A DNA stretch of 64,000 bases, taken from contig WSYJ01000149.1 of NCBI GenBank assembly GCA_020186115.1, positions 372,001 through 436,000 on the forward strand, written 5' to 3'. This DNA is from Histomonas meleagridis (taxonomy: Eukaryota; Parabasalia; Tritrichomonadida; Dientamoebidae). Below the pieces are notes generated by a model. The model ran no database searches and had not been told where the DNA came from. It saw nothing but the letters and a program-made list of their open reading frames with translations. Numbering within the stretch: the stretch's first letter is position 1; each line of letters starts with the position of its first letter. Of the stretch, positions 32,082-41,308 are shown piece by piece. The position numbers and the translations under genes were made by a program.

Positions 32082-34031
32082 TTATGTTTCAGATTTATTT
32101 TCATTTTTGATATGTTTTCGTTTTGTTCTTATTCGTTTCCGAATTTTAATTGGACGTTTTTCATTTTCTTTTGTTTCAATTTCAGTTTTAATGTTTTGAA
32201 ATATTTCTTTTAGTTCTTCTTTCTTTTCATTGTAATTAATTTTCGATATTTTGATTTGTGTTTTAAGATTTTCAAGTTCATTAAATGTTTTCATCTTTTC
32301 ATTGTTAATTTGTGATTCAATGTTAGCTAATTGTTTCATAACAGTACTTAAATTTTTAGATGTTTCCAAAAGTTCTTTGGAAATTATCGAATTTTCACTT
32401 TCTTTAGTTTCAAATTCATTTTCAATTTTATCAGTTTTTGAATTCGCTTCTTCATTAAACGCAAAACATTTGTTATTCAAATCTTCTTGTTTCATCTCAA
32501 GTTCTTTTAAATGTTGAAATTTGTTTTCTTGAACATTTTCATTTTGATTTTTCTTCGTTTCAAGTTCTTCTTGCAGAATTTCGATGTTTTTTCGTTCTTC
32601 TTTAATATATTTATTAATTTCAGTTAATTTTTTTTCTTTCTTTTCAATGTTTTCAATTTCTTGAATTTGTTTCTTCTTTTCATTTGTGTTATATTTTTGC
32701 AAATTATATGAAATTCGTTTTTGAATTTCTTTTACACATTTATAATTAATATTATTAAAGTCAAATAAACATGAAATAAAATTAGAATTATCACAAAGCG
32801 CTTTTTCGATCATCATTCCATTTTGAATTAGATTGTTTTTAACAGATATTTTTTGGAATCGTTTTGACTTCCCAATCGCTTCAAACAATTCTTTCGCACC
32901 TTTATCGCCAAATTCACAAAGTTCAACATCAATATATTTAAGATTCGGATGTTGAATAATAGATTTCGCAATTTCAATTATACCCTCATCATGCAAAGGA
33001 TTATTAGCTAAAAGTAATGATTTCAATGTTTTATTAGGGAAAAATTCTCTTAAGAAATCATTTATTCCATTCGTATCAATTAAACAACTACAAACGTTTA
33101 ATGTTTCGATTGTGTTATTATAACTTAAAGCAGATCCAATAGCAGAGATTCCTCTTCCATATAAAGCGTTACGTGATATATTGAAATTACGTATGGATTT
33201 ATTGGATGCAAGTTGTGTAACAAGCGATGTAGTAAATCGTTGCGTTATTTCATTGTTCGATATATTAAGTTCTTCGATTATATTATTATTAGTCAAAAAA
33301 TTAATAAAATATGGAGATGTGTCATCACGAAAATGATTATTAGAAAGATCAAGACTGACAATGCCTGTGCCGATAAGACTGGAAAGAATAAAATTTACGC
33401 CTTTGGATGTAAGATTATTGTTGGAAAGATTTAGAAATCGAAGAGTTTTGTTGTGCGAAAGTCCATGACTGAGAATTGAGGCATGATCAGATGTAAGATC
33501 TGTCATAGAAAGATTCACTTCAGAGAGAACTGTGTTGTGAAAAAGCATAGAACTTAATGAATTAGATGCTTCAACACCTATCGAATTTCGTGTAGATGTA
33601 TTCGTGCTACTAATGTCAAGATGAATAAGAGTCTTATTATCAATTAGAGATTTAAATATATGTGACATTCCAAAATCTCTGATTTTATTCGATGAAATGT
33701 CTAATGATATAATTGAATGATTTTGTTGAAGAATTTTTGATATTTCAATCGCACCTTCGTCTCCAAGTGAATTATTGGGGAGAACAATAACTTTGAAGTT
33801 TGAATGTGTTAAAATTATCTTTGATATTACTTTAATAGTTTGAGGACCAATACCTAATCCGTCAAATTGAAATGTTTTATGTTTTGTTTCTTTTTTATGA
33901 TGATTCTGATATCGAATAAAACTTTTTTTTGAGAATTCGCAATTAGAATCTTGTGACTTTGCAATAAAAATTTGTTTGAGTTCTTGTTTAGAAATTGGGG
34001 CATCAATTAAATTTTCATCAGGTTTTTCCAT
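32082..34031 (-). CDS. Leucine-rich repeat (RNI-type) protein with C-terminal coiled coil
   Basis: 649 residues from the ATG at 34029-34031 (MEKPDENLID); an apparent longer start at 34046 is a TTG codon and is not used. Residues about 65-400 form ribonuclease-inhibitor-type LRRs of 28-29 residues (LKYIDVELCEFGDKGAKELF, SLDLSNNHFRDDT, FLNLSNNNLTSKGVNF). From about 430 a Glu/Lys-rich coiled coil follows (ELEMKQEDLNNKCFAFNEE), and the end is very basic (RPIKIRKRIRTKRKHIKNE). LRR plus coiled coil suggests a scaffold or cytoskeletal regulator; no enzyme motif is present. AAACGTTC lies about 24 nt before the ATG. Part of this gene is duplicated at 38.1 kb. Confidence 0.85.
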   Translation of the reverse strand: MEKPDENLIDAPISKQELKQIFIAKSQDSNCEFSKKSFIRYQNHHKKETKHKTFQFDGLGIGPQTIKVISKIILTHSNFKVIVLPNNSLGDEGAIEISKILQQNHSIISLDISSNKIRDFGMSHIFKSLIDNKTLIHLDISSTNTSTRNSIGVEASNSLSSMLFHNTVLSEVNLSMTDLTSDHASILSHGLSHNKTLRFLNLSNNNLTSKGVNFILSSLIGTGIVSLDLSNNHFRDDTSPYFINFLTNNNIIEELNISNNEITQRFTTSLVTQLASNKSIRNFNISRNALYGRGISAIGSALSYNNTIETLNVCSCLIDTNGINDFLREFFPNKTLKSLLLANNPLHDEGIIEIAKSIIQHPNLKYIDVELCEFGDKGAKELFEAIGKSKRFQKISVKNNLIQNGMMIEKALCDNSNFISCLFDFNNINYKCVKEIQKRISYNLQKYNTNEKKKQIQEIENIEKKEKKLTEINKYIKEERKNIEILQEELETKKNQNENVQENKFQHLKELEMKQEDLNNKCFAFNEEANSKTDKIENEFETKESENSIISKELLETSKNLSTVMKQLANIESQINNEKMKTFNELENLKTQIKISKINYNEKKEELKEIFQNIKTEIETKENEKRPIKIRKRIRTKRKHIKNENKSET

Positions 34032-34368
34032 TGAGTAAAAACCCAAAAAGATATTTTAAACGTTCTTTTTATCCAAAAACAAAAAATTCCAATAAACACA
34101 CTAAAACCCATAAAAAAAAAGCATTATACGCATTTCAATAGTTTCCTGAATAAAACAAATATTTATCCATAAAGAATCAATGTATTGACTTATACCTAAT
34201 AATGAATAAAACGATTAATCATAATTTATCCTAAAAATAAAAGAAAATCGAAAAACAAAAAAGAGCAAAAGTCTTCACTTTAACAAAAATATTAAATTTA
34301 AGAATTTCAAGATAAGATATTTAACAGCAACGTTTTTCCGTTGGTTCATTTGTCATAAGGATCGAGTT

Positions 34369-34460
34369 TAATAAAAACATGATAATCTTTATTTTATTTA
34401 ATTTTTTATAGGTGGTGACACTCACAAAAAATGAAAATATCTTGTTAAAAAAAATAGTTT
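34369..34460. repeat. Direct repeat, copy B
   Basis: Nearly identical to 31770-31880 (e.g. TTTTATAGGTGGTGACACTC, one G for A). After ATAGTTTTCGAA copy B carries about 60 extra bases before the shared AATAATATGTG. Confidence 0.85.
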
Positions 34461-34533
34461 TCGAAAATTTGGTAATAAAAAATAATTATCATATATTATG
34501 TATTGCATATGATCTAGAATAATATGTGTTTTG

Positions 34534-34610
34534 TTTGAAAATTATTTAAAACGGTACTTATTGAAGCATTTGAAAATGGATATACAGGGATTGATAAAAT
34601 GCAAAAATAA
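34534..34610 (+). pseudogene. Isolated ankyrin-unit relic
   Basis: GAAAATTATTTAAAACGGTA followed by CTTATTGAAGCATTTG matches the spacer end plus TAL start of the 170-bp ankyrin units at 19 and 55 kb. It reads TVLIEAFENGYTGIDK before decaying. A single unit only. Confidence 0.6.
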
Positions 34611-34980
34611 ATATCAATAATAAACACAAAATTATATTTAGGGTGAAATATCTTTGAATAAAATATTTCAATTGTTGTGCATCGAATATGAGATTGTAAA
34701 AATAATTAAGAAAGCAGGTTACCATTTTAACTTAAGTTAATGAAGAGTAAGAATCTTCCCTTTTTGATATTGTCCATCAGATTTTCCACATGTATTTATG
34801 CATTCAATATATAGCTTAATTCATACATCTATTTTCGGTTTCACCTCCCACGACTTTTTTTATTTGAGCAATGTACGTTTATTAATTTTTGGAATGAGTT
34901 CACTTTCCCGCAAAAAAATGCCGATAAGTACCAACTCCTCTCAAATGGCGGGCTTCAAAATTTGGTAAGGCAAAAACAAC

Positions 34981-37900
34981 ATGCAATCATCTTTATTTCA
35001 ATTCTTTTCGCCAAAGAAAAGCACAACACCTTCTACATCACCAGTTGCCAAGAAAGCTAATGCTATAAGAACACTTAAACGTGTTTCTAAAATTGCAAAT
35101 GACGATCTTGACTTTGAACTTGATCAAGATTTTTTGTCAGATGAACTTGAAGATGAAGATGAGAAAGAATTTGATAAAGTTGTTACCGCCAAGAAAATCA
35201 AAAAGAGCAATAAAGCAGCTGAGAAAGCAAAAACGCCCAATTCAACATTTATTTCAGCACCTAAAACGCCCAAAGCACAACCTTCTAAGAGTGATTCAAA
35301 GTCGCCACTTATTTCACCATCATCGTCCATGGAAAATCTTCGTATTACAGCGGAAGATGAAGTTGAACTTCCAGATTGGCTTACAACGAATCTCCGTGAT
35401 GCCAATAAGCGACGGCCAAGTGATCCTGATTATGATCCTACCACTGTTTATATTCCTCCCAAGGCGCGAGATAGTTTTACTCCATTTCAAAAACAATTTT
35501 GGGAAATTAAAGAACATAATTTTGATGCCATCGTTATGATACGGAAGGGCAAATTCTATGAAATGTTTAGTGTTGATGCAATTTTTGCTCGAGATGTCTT
35601 AAAACTTAAACTTACATCACGAGGTAAAGAACCAATGTGCGGAGTTCCAGACAAAGCGTTTAGTGAATGGGCCATTAAACTTATTAACAATGGTAAACGA
35701 GTATGTAAAGTTGAACAAATGGAAACAGCAATTGATCAAAAGAATCGGAAAGGACAAAAAGCGATCAAACGAGAACTTGTTCAAATATATAGCATTGGAA
35801 CTATTGATGATTTTGAAATGCTTGAAAGTACACAGCCATCATATTTAATGTCACTTCGCTCGTTTGGACGTAATATTGCTGGTATTTGTTTAGTTGATTG
35901 TTCGATTGGATCATTTCATCTCGGTATAGTTAGTGAAGAAGATCTTTCGGATTTATTAATACGATTTGAACCAGTTGAAGTTATTTATGACAAAGAAACG
36001 ATTTGTCCGGAACATCTCGACATTGTTAAAAAACTTTGCGGTAATTCATGCGCACATGCGAAAAGTGGAGTTCAATGGTGGGATGGACAACTTGCGATGA
36101 ATGAGATCCAAAAAGTTGCGTCGTGGGATAACATTCCCGAGAAATTACAAGAATTTCCGAAAGAAGCAATTGCAGCATTTGGAGGATGTGTTTTGTATTT
36201 AACGGAACACAAAATCGCGAAGTCTCTTTTATCACTTCAACGATTTTCATCACTTAATGAAGCGGGCGGAACACGTTATCTTTCACTTGATTCAAGCGCA
36301 TTATCAAATCTTCAAATCATTGGCAAAGACGAACATTGCCTTTTAACGATTCTTGATCGATGTTCGACACCATTTGGGAAACGTCGTTTACGCTTTTGGA
36401 TTATGCATCCGTTGCGTAATATTAAATCGATTGAACAACGCCTTGATAGTGTTGAAGAACTTATGGATCCGAAATTTTCGACATTACCGAAGTCACTTCA
36501 AATATTACCCGATTTAGAACGAATTCTCACACGCGTTTATTCGAATCGATGTAGTGTTAAGATATTTTTAGAATGTTTAAATTCATTAATTAAGGCGTCG
36601 GATATCTTAACAGCATATGAAGATAAAGTTCATACGTCACAACTTACATTATTACTTCCAGTTGGGAAAGGTAAAGCAGCGCATAAACAAATCGAAACAT
36701 ATATTGAATCACTTGATCTCAAGAAGTCCACAGAAAGTAATGAATTTGTAGTTAAGCCAGGAATATTTGAAGATATTGATGAAATTGATCAACAGATTAA
36801 AACAGTTGAAGATGAACTTAATGAACAATTACAAAAAATTCGACGTGAATTACGATGTAAAGACATTGAATTTGTTCATCAATTAAGTGAACGCTATCAA
36901 GTATCTATACCTAACAAAGTAGCGTCGAGTGTTGATGATCGATTTATATTAGTTTCTCAAACTAAAGGTGTTAAACGTTATCGCACTCCAGAAATTAATC
37001 AACTTATCAGTAAGTTAGAGAATTTAGAAAACGAACGACTAAAACTTCGAAGCGGCTGTCAAAAGCGTTTTATTGATCAATTTGCATCCAAAAGTGAACT
37101 TTGGGATTCGATTTTAGAATCCATATCAGAAATTGATTGTTTATATAGTTTATCAATGGCATCGCAACGTTGGGAAGGAACATCATGTCGTCCTAAGTTT
37201 GTTACTAAAGAATCGGAAGAAGCAAAAGGCCATTCGTTACTTTCGGTGAAGCAAATGCGTCATCCATGTATTCCAGGGCGATGTTGTCCTAATGACATTG
37301 ACATTGGTGACAAGAACGTGATTATTGTCACTGGCCCTAACACCAGTGGTAAGTCAACATATGCGCGTATGTGTTGTGTTGCTATAATATTAGCACAAAT
37401 CGGATGTTATTTGCCTGCTGACTCAGCAACATTAACAATATTCGACCAAATATTTACCCGAATCGGTGCAGGCGATCGACTTTTTTCTGGTCAATCGACA
37501 TATTCAGTTGAGTTATCAGAGACAGGAAGACTTATGCGTAATTCGACAGAAGATTCATTTGTTGTTCTTGATGAACTTGGACGCGGTACATCGACATTCG
37601 ATGGAATTGCTATTGCTACAGCTGTTCTTGAAGAATTCATCGAAAACATTCGTTGCCCATTGGTGTTTTGTACACATTATCATATCCTTACACAACAATT
37701 CAAAGATTATCCAATGGTTCGAAACGCATCAATGCAATATAAAATCGGTGATACACTTACGCTGTTATATCGATTGATTAATGTCCCTTGTTCATCATCA
37801 TTTGGATGCGCTGTTGCAAAAATGTGCGGAATTCCAAAAGAAATTACAGACGAAGCACAAAAAGTAGCAGACGATTTCGAGGCACGACACAAAGCATTGC

Positions 37901-38064
37901 ATATTATTGGGGAAGAAAAGAAAGTCGAAGTGAAAGAAGCGAAACCAGAACTAAAGAAATTGGTCGAAGAGTTTAAAGCCGCGGCTTCAAAAGGAAGTAG
38001 CGCAGAAAAATTTGTCAAATTGTTACCTTTGTTAGACGCTGTTAGGAACATAGATTTGAATTAA
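34981..38064 (+). CDS. MSH6: DNA mismatch repair protein MSH6
   Basis: 1027 residues. The N-terminus is a PCNA-binding box (QSSLFQFF, residues 2-9), as in other MSH6 proteins. A disordered, charged linker comes next. The MutS mismatch-recognition domain begins near residue 160, and its Phe-X-Glu motif lies in GKFYEMF (about residue 190). Connector, lever and clamp domains follow. The C-terminal ATPase has Walker A TGPNTSGKST (about 784) and a signature/Walker B block DELGRGTSTFDG (about 862). MSH6 pairs with MSH2 (MutS alpha) to detect base mismatches in the nucleus. Oddity: Walker A reads NTSGKST where most MutS proteins have NMGGKST; the P-loop Lys and Ser are intact. A piece of the LRR gene begins only 45 bp after the stop. 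Confidence 0.96.
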   Translation: MQSSLFQFFSPKKSTTPSTSPVAKKANAIRTLKRVSKIANDDLDFELDQDFLSDELEDEDEKEFDKVVTAKKIKKSNKAAEKAKTPNSTFISAPKTPKAQPSKSDSKSPLISPSSSMENLRITAEDEVELPDWLTTNLRDANKRRPSDPDYDPTTVYIPPKARDSFTPFQKQFWEIKEHNFDAIVMIRKGKFYEMFSVDAIFARDVLKLKLTSRGKEPMCGVPDKAFSEWAIKLINNGKRVCKVEQMETAIDQKNRKGQKAIKRELVQIYSIGTIDDFEMLESTQPSYLMSLRSFGRNIAGICLVDCSIGSFHLGIVSEEDLSDLLIRFEPVEVIYDKETICPEHLDIVKKLCGNSCAHAKSGVQWWDGQLAMNEIQKVASWDNIPEKLQEFPKEAIAAFGGCVLYLTEHKIAKSLLSLQRFSSLNEAGGTRYLSLDSSALSNLQIIGKDEHCLLTILDRCSTPFGKRRLRFWIMHPLRNIKSIEQRLDSVEELMDPKFSTLPKSLQILPDLERILTRVYSNRCSVKIFLECLNSLIKASDILTAYEDKVHTSQLTLLLPVGKGKAAHKQIETYIESLDLKKSTESNEFVVKPGIFEDIDEIDQQIKTVEDELNEQLQKIRRELRCKDIEFVHQLSERYQVSIPNKVASSVDDRFILVSQTKGVKRYRTPEINQLISKLENLENERLKLRSGCQKRFIDQFASKSELWDSILESISEIDCLYSLSMASQRWEGTSCRPKFVTKESEEAKGHSLLSVKQMRHPCIPGRCCPNDIDIGDKNVIIVTGPNTSGKSTYARMCCVAIILAQIGCYLPADSATLTIFDQIFTRIGAGDRLFSGQSTYSVELSETGRLMRNSTEDSFVVLDELGRGTSTFDGIAIATAVLEEFIENIRCPLVFCTHYHILTQQFKDYPMVRNASMQYKIGDTLTLLYRLINVPCSSSFGCAVAKMCGIPKEITDEAQKVADDFEARHKALHIIGEEKKVEVKEAKPELKKLVEEFKAAASKGSSAEKFVKLLPLLDAVRNIDLN

Positions 38065-38108
38065 ATAAAATGAGTTTTGTATATTAAATTATGAAAATAA
38101 TTATTTTT

Positions 38109-38580
38109 AAATGTTGAAATTTGTTTTCTTGAACATTTTCATTTTGATTTTTCTTCGTTTCAAGTTCTTCTTGCAGAATTTCGATGTTTTTTCGTTCTTC
38201 TTTAATATATTTATTAATTTCAGTTAATTTTTTTTCTTTCTTTTCAATGTTTTCAATTTCTTGAATTTGTTTCTTCTTTTCATTTGTGTTATATTTTTGC
38301 AAATTATATGAAATTCGTTTTTGAATTTCTTTTACACATTTATAATTAATATTATTAAAGTCAAATAAACATGAAATAAAATTAGAATTATCACAAAGCG
38401 CTTTTTCGATCATCATTCCATTTTGAATTAGATTGTTTTTAACAGATATTTTTTGGAATCGTTTTGACTTCCCAATCGCTTCAAACAATTCTTTCGCACC
38501 TTTATCACCAAATTCACAAAGTTCAACATCAATATATTTAAGATTCAGGTGTTGAATAATAGATTTCGCTATTTCAACAT
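38109..38580 (-). pseudogene. Recent partial copy of the LRR/coiled-coil gene
   Basis: Matches 32509-32980 at a constant offset of 5600 bp. Roughly the first 390 bp look identical, and a few substitutions gather in the last 80 bp (for example TTTATCACCA for TTTATCGCCA at 38501). It covers the end of the LRR part and the start of the coiled coil, with no start or end of the parent gene. It encodes a 134-codon open frame to 38084, but the fragment is truncated on both sides. Confidence 0.92.
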
Positions 38581-38751
38581 ATTTGAAATTTCAAAAAAAT
38601 TATTCAAGTTTTAAAATGTGGAAATTCTACACAGAAACAACGGTTATACATTAATTTGAAAAACTTGATAAAAACGGCGCATTGAAAAGAAAACACAAAA
38701 TAAGAGCTGACATAGCTTTGTCAAAGCAAGATAAACTGTGATAATTTTTGT
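38581..38751. other. Short spacer after the LRR fragment
   Basis: No gene seen; 3' flank of Mob1. Confidence 0.5.
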
Positions 38752-39401
38752 TTAAAATTTATCGATAATTTGTTTCAAAGGTGCGTATTGATCTTCAGGA
38801 ATTAATTTGAACTCTTTAGCAAATATTACAAAATGTCTAAAGCATGTGTTCAAATGAGCTTCGGCCCCAATTCTTTGTATGTGCTCACGGTGGTGGAAAT
38901 AAATATGTGCATAGATTCTGAACATTCTTTTGAATATATTCACTAAAATTTCTCTGAAGTTTTTGGGATATGGAGTTGCTGGATCACTAGGAAATACAGA
39001 CTCATCGTCAAGATACTTTTCTACCATCAATAAAACATTCGCGATATATTCTCTGGCTGGGATCATAGTTGGTTTCTTATACTTATCATTGTCTTGCCAA
39101 TAATACTTATACGCGGGACCAGCGGTCATTTCAGGGCAAGATTCAGTTGTGCAATTATCAATAATTGAAGAGAAAAGTAAATTAAGCTGATTGAAAAACT
39201 CTGAAACATGTGCCGCTGCCCACTCTTCAAAGGTGCGATTTGCTGGAAGCTTAACAGCCTCTTTCAAATCTCCAGCGCCTAGTGTGGCCATTTGCGAAAT
39301 TTCTTTGAGCTGATGTTTTTGATCAGCACCACGAACAGGCCTAAATGTTCCTTGATTCTTGTTTCTGGAGTTAATATTAAAACATACAGCCAATTAAACA
39401 T
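38752..39401 (-). CDS. MOB1: MOB1-family kinase activator, with a 23-nt intron
   Basis: Exon 1 is 39401-39388 (ATGTTTAATTGGCT), the intron is 39387-39365, and exon 2 is 39364-38752. Joined, they give 208 residues beginning MFNWLNKNQGTFRPVRGADQ. This restores the family N-terminus, whereas the unspliced frame has no ATG start. MOB signatures are present: MATLGAGDLKEAVKLP, EFFNQLNLLFSSI, the zinc-site Cys pair in NCTTESCPEM, PYPKNFREIL, RIYAHIYFHH and EAHLNTCFRHFVIFAKEF. MOB1 activates NDR/LATS kinases in mitotic exit, cytokinesis and morphogenesis. An Inr with its A 11 nt before the proposed ATG supports this start. The intron is inferred from sequence only. Confidence 0.9.
39365..39387 (-). 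other. Candidate 23-nt spliceosomal intron in MOB1
   Basis: On the minus strand it starts GTATGT and ends ATTAACTCCAG. The 5' motif is the trichomonad/Giardia GTATGT type. The end merges a branch-point-like TTAAC with the 3' CAG, as in the known ACTAAC-plus-ACACAG arrangement. Removal joins the exons in phase across a Leu codon. Confidence 0.7.
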
Positions 39402-39404
39402 ACA

Positions 39405-39414
39405 GAATAAGTGA
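39405..39414 (-). promoter_or_regulatory. Initiator element of MOB1
   Basis: TCACTTATTC on the minus strand; its A at 39412 is 11 nt upstream of the ATG at 39401, the same spacing as for calreticulin and actin. Confidence 0.65.
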
Positions 39415-40204
39415 GGCCTCCACTTTTCAATGAAATGAATACTATAGAATTTTGTGAGATGAATTTTGGCATTCAATTTTCTGCTGTTTATAGCAATCGG
39501 TTTTTAATGAAAGCAATTTGCAAAAAGTTTTATCGTTTCTTCAATTTTCGTTGGGTTTCCATGGAAACCAAATTGAATTTGCGAAAAAATCTCTATTGCA
39601 AAAAAATTAAACAATACTTATATAAAATATTTAACTTGATTATGATAAATGTTGCATGATCGCATTCAATTACTTTTTATGCTATTCCACTTCAATAACA
39701 ATCAATTAACAAAACACAAATGCGTCTTTAGTGGAATAAACTAGGAAAATTTCTACTTAGTGAAGATGTTAAAAAATCCGAATTATGAGAAATTGAGCTT
39801 TGTGTATACAATCCTAAAATGAGTCGTATTTATCACATTTTTATTATGCATAATTTATATTAATGTTATAACTAGGAAGTAAAAGTCCAACTTCTGTGCC
39901 CCATTTAAATATTCATCAGAATGGAGAAAAAAAAATGATCATTTGTTCAACATCAATTTTAAAATAATTATTTTGAAAAAATTTCTGATGTATTCAAAGT
40001 TTTTTAACAAAATAAAGTCTCAAATTAAATATTTAGATTCAAGCACATGAATAATATTTACTTGAAAGTAAATTGAAGCGATTTAGCATCACTTAATTTA
40101 ACGTGCGTTAATCTGATATTCACTAAAATTCTTTAAAAGAAATAACATCAAATGAACAAAACAACATTCACACACATTTATATATGGTTTAACAATTATT
40201 TAAA
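39415..40204. other. Intergenic region with no recognised gene
   Basis: About 790 bp, AT-rich. Short frames near 39411-39659 have no recognisable content. Confidence 0.5.
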
Positions 40205-40957
40205 TCAAAGTTTAAGTGAATCTGGATCAAAATCATCATCACTTGATGATCCGCAAATTTCGAAAATATGTTTTTGAAAGCAATCAGGCGGTGCCGACAT
40301 AACAAGGTCTTCACATTCAGCATCATCTGGTGGATTTCTGATAAATGTTGGAAATTCACCAAGTTGTTTTTTCATGTGTCCAAGAAGTGGATGTATTCCT
40401 CTGATCTCAGGGAAGAATGGATGTGATTTCTTTGGTGTGATTGGAGGATTAGTTTGATCTTCAACAATTTTTTGATTTGGATTAGGTGTATTTCCAGGAG
40501 GTTGCATATTGTTACTATGATTAATTATTGCAAGAGATGATAATAGAGAGGCTCGAGAGGAACGCATGAAATGTAATTGTGCAAAAAAAACATTTGCATT
40601 ATTTACAACTTCAGTGCATGGATGTGGTTCTCTAATATGAAACGCAGGCACTTTGGATGGATTTTGGCCTATTTTCATTATGATATCTGCAATAGAATCA
40701 CTTGCATTTTTGATATTTAATTTTTTAGGTTTGTAAACTTTTTTATGAGTAAGCATTTCAACTGAGCATGGAGCGTCTGTCACGGAGGAAGAGAGAGCAT
40801 CACGTGCAGGATTCAATATATCATAAAGATTTATCCCATTTTCAATTGCTGAAAGTTCTGTTAAAATTCTTCTTTTACGTTCTATTAATTTTTCGTTTTC
40901 AGCTTTTGCTCTATCTACAGTAGCCTGTGGCGTTGGGAACGAAAAACCATATTCCAT
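40205..40957 (-). CDS. Hypothetical protein, 250 residues
   Basis: Starts MEYGFSFPTPQATVDRAKAE with a predicted helix, continues with a basic patch (THKKVYKPKKLNIKN) and a Pro/Asn-rich linker (MQPPGNTPNPNQK), and ends in a strongly acidic tail (SSSDDDFDPDSLKL). No membrane segment, signal peptide or catalytic motif. The long single-frame ORF, balanced composition and ATG start support a real gene. The tail and linker suggest a nuclear or regulatory protein, but that is inference. Confidence 0.6.
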   Translation of the reverse strand: MEYGFSFPTPQATVDRAKAENEKLIERKRRILTELSAIENGINLYDILNPARDALSSSVTDAPCSVEMLTHKKVYKPKKLNIKNASDSIADIIMKIGQNPSKVPAFHIREPHPCTEVVNNANVFFAQLHFMRSSRASLLSSLAIINHSNNMQPPGNTPNPNQKIVEDQTNPPITPKKSHPFFPEIRGIHPLLGHMKKQLGEFPTFIRNPPDDAECEDLVMSAPPDCFQKHIFEICGSSSDDDFDPDSLKL

Positions 40958-41308
40958 TTGAAGTGTATATCAGAAGTACTTTTGATGTAAAGTATATAAT
41001 TTTTGATCGATGCATACAGAACACATGTGATTCGTATGAATAAATCTTATAGCAAAATAAATAAATATCAGAACGAATGGGAAAAGTTACTATTGATATG
41101 TCATATAATTTTTTTCTTGAGTAAAGAAATATCACCCAAACTTCAAGTTTAATAATGGATAAATTTGATTATCACTGTATTCTTTTAATTTGCTAGTTAT
41201 TCAAATTATATATGTATTATTTGGTATACAATATAAAATTTTTATTTTCTTGAAGAAACAAAGAAAATGATTTTTGGTTAAAAACATATTATATTTAAAT
41301 TCAAACAA
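40958..41308. other. Intergenic spacer
   Basis: About 350 bp AT-rich sequence between two minus-strand genes. No gene seen. Confidence 0.5.

Larger units (their letters stand above)
34032..34980. other. Intergenic region upstream of MSH6
   Basis: About 950 bp. Contains direct-repeat copy B (34369-34460), a single decayed ankyrin unit (34534-34610) and AGTTCACTTTCCCGC near 34898, a possible Inr about 80 nt before the MSH6 ATG. No intact gene. Confidence 0.5.

Noticed and set aside
35081-35539. Overlapping ORFs inside MSH6
   Set aside because: Low-complexity shadows of the charged MSH6 linker in other frames and strand.
39279-39476. 65-codon minus-strand ORF overlapping the MOB1 start
   Set aside because: Different frame from MOB1; explained by the exon 1/intron region.
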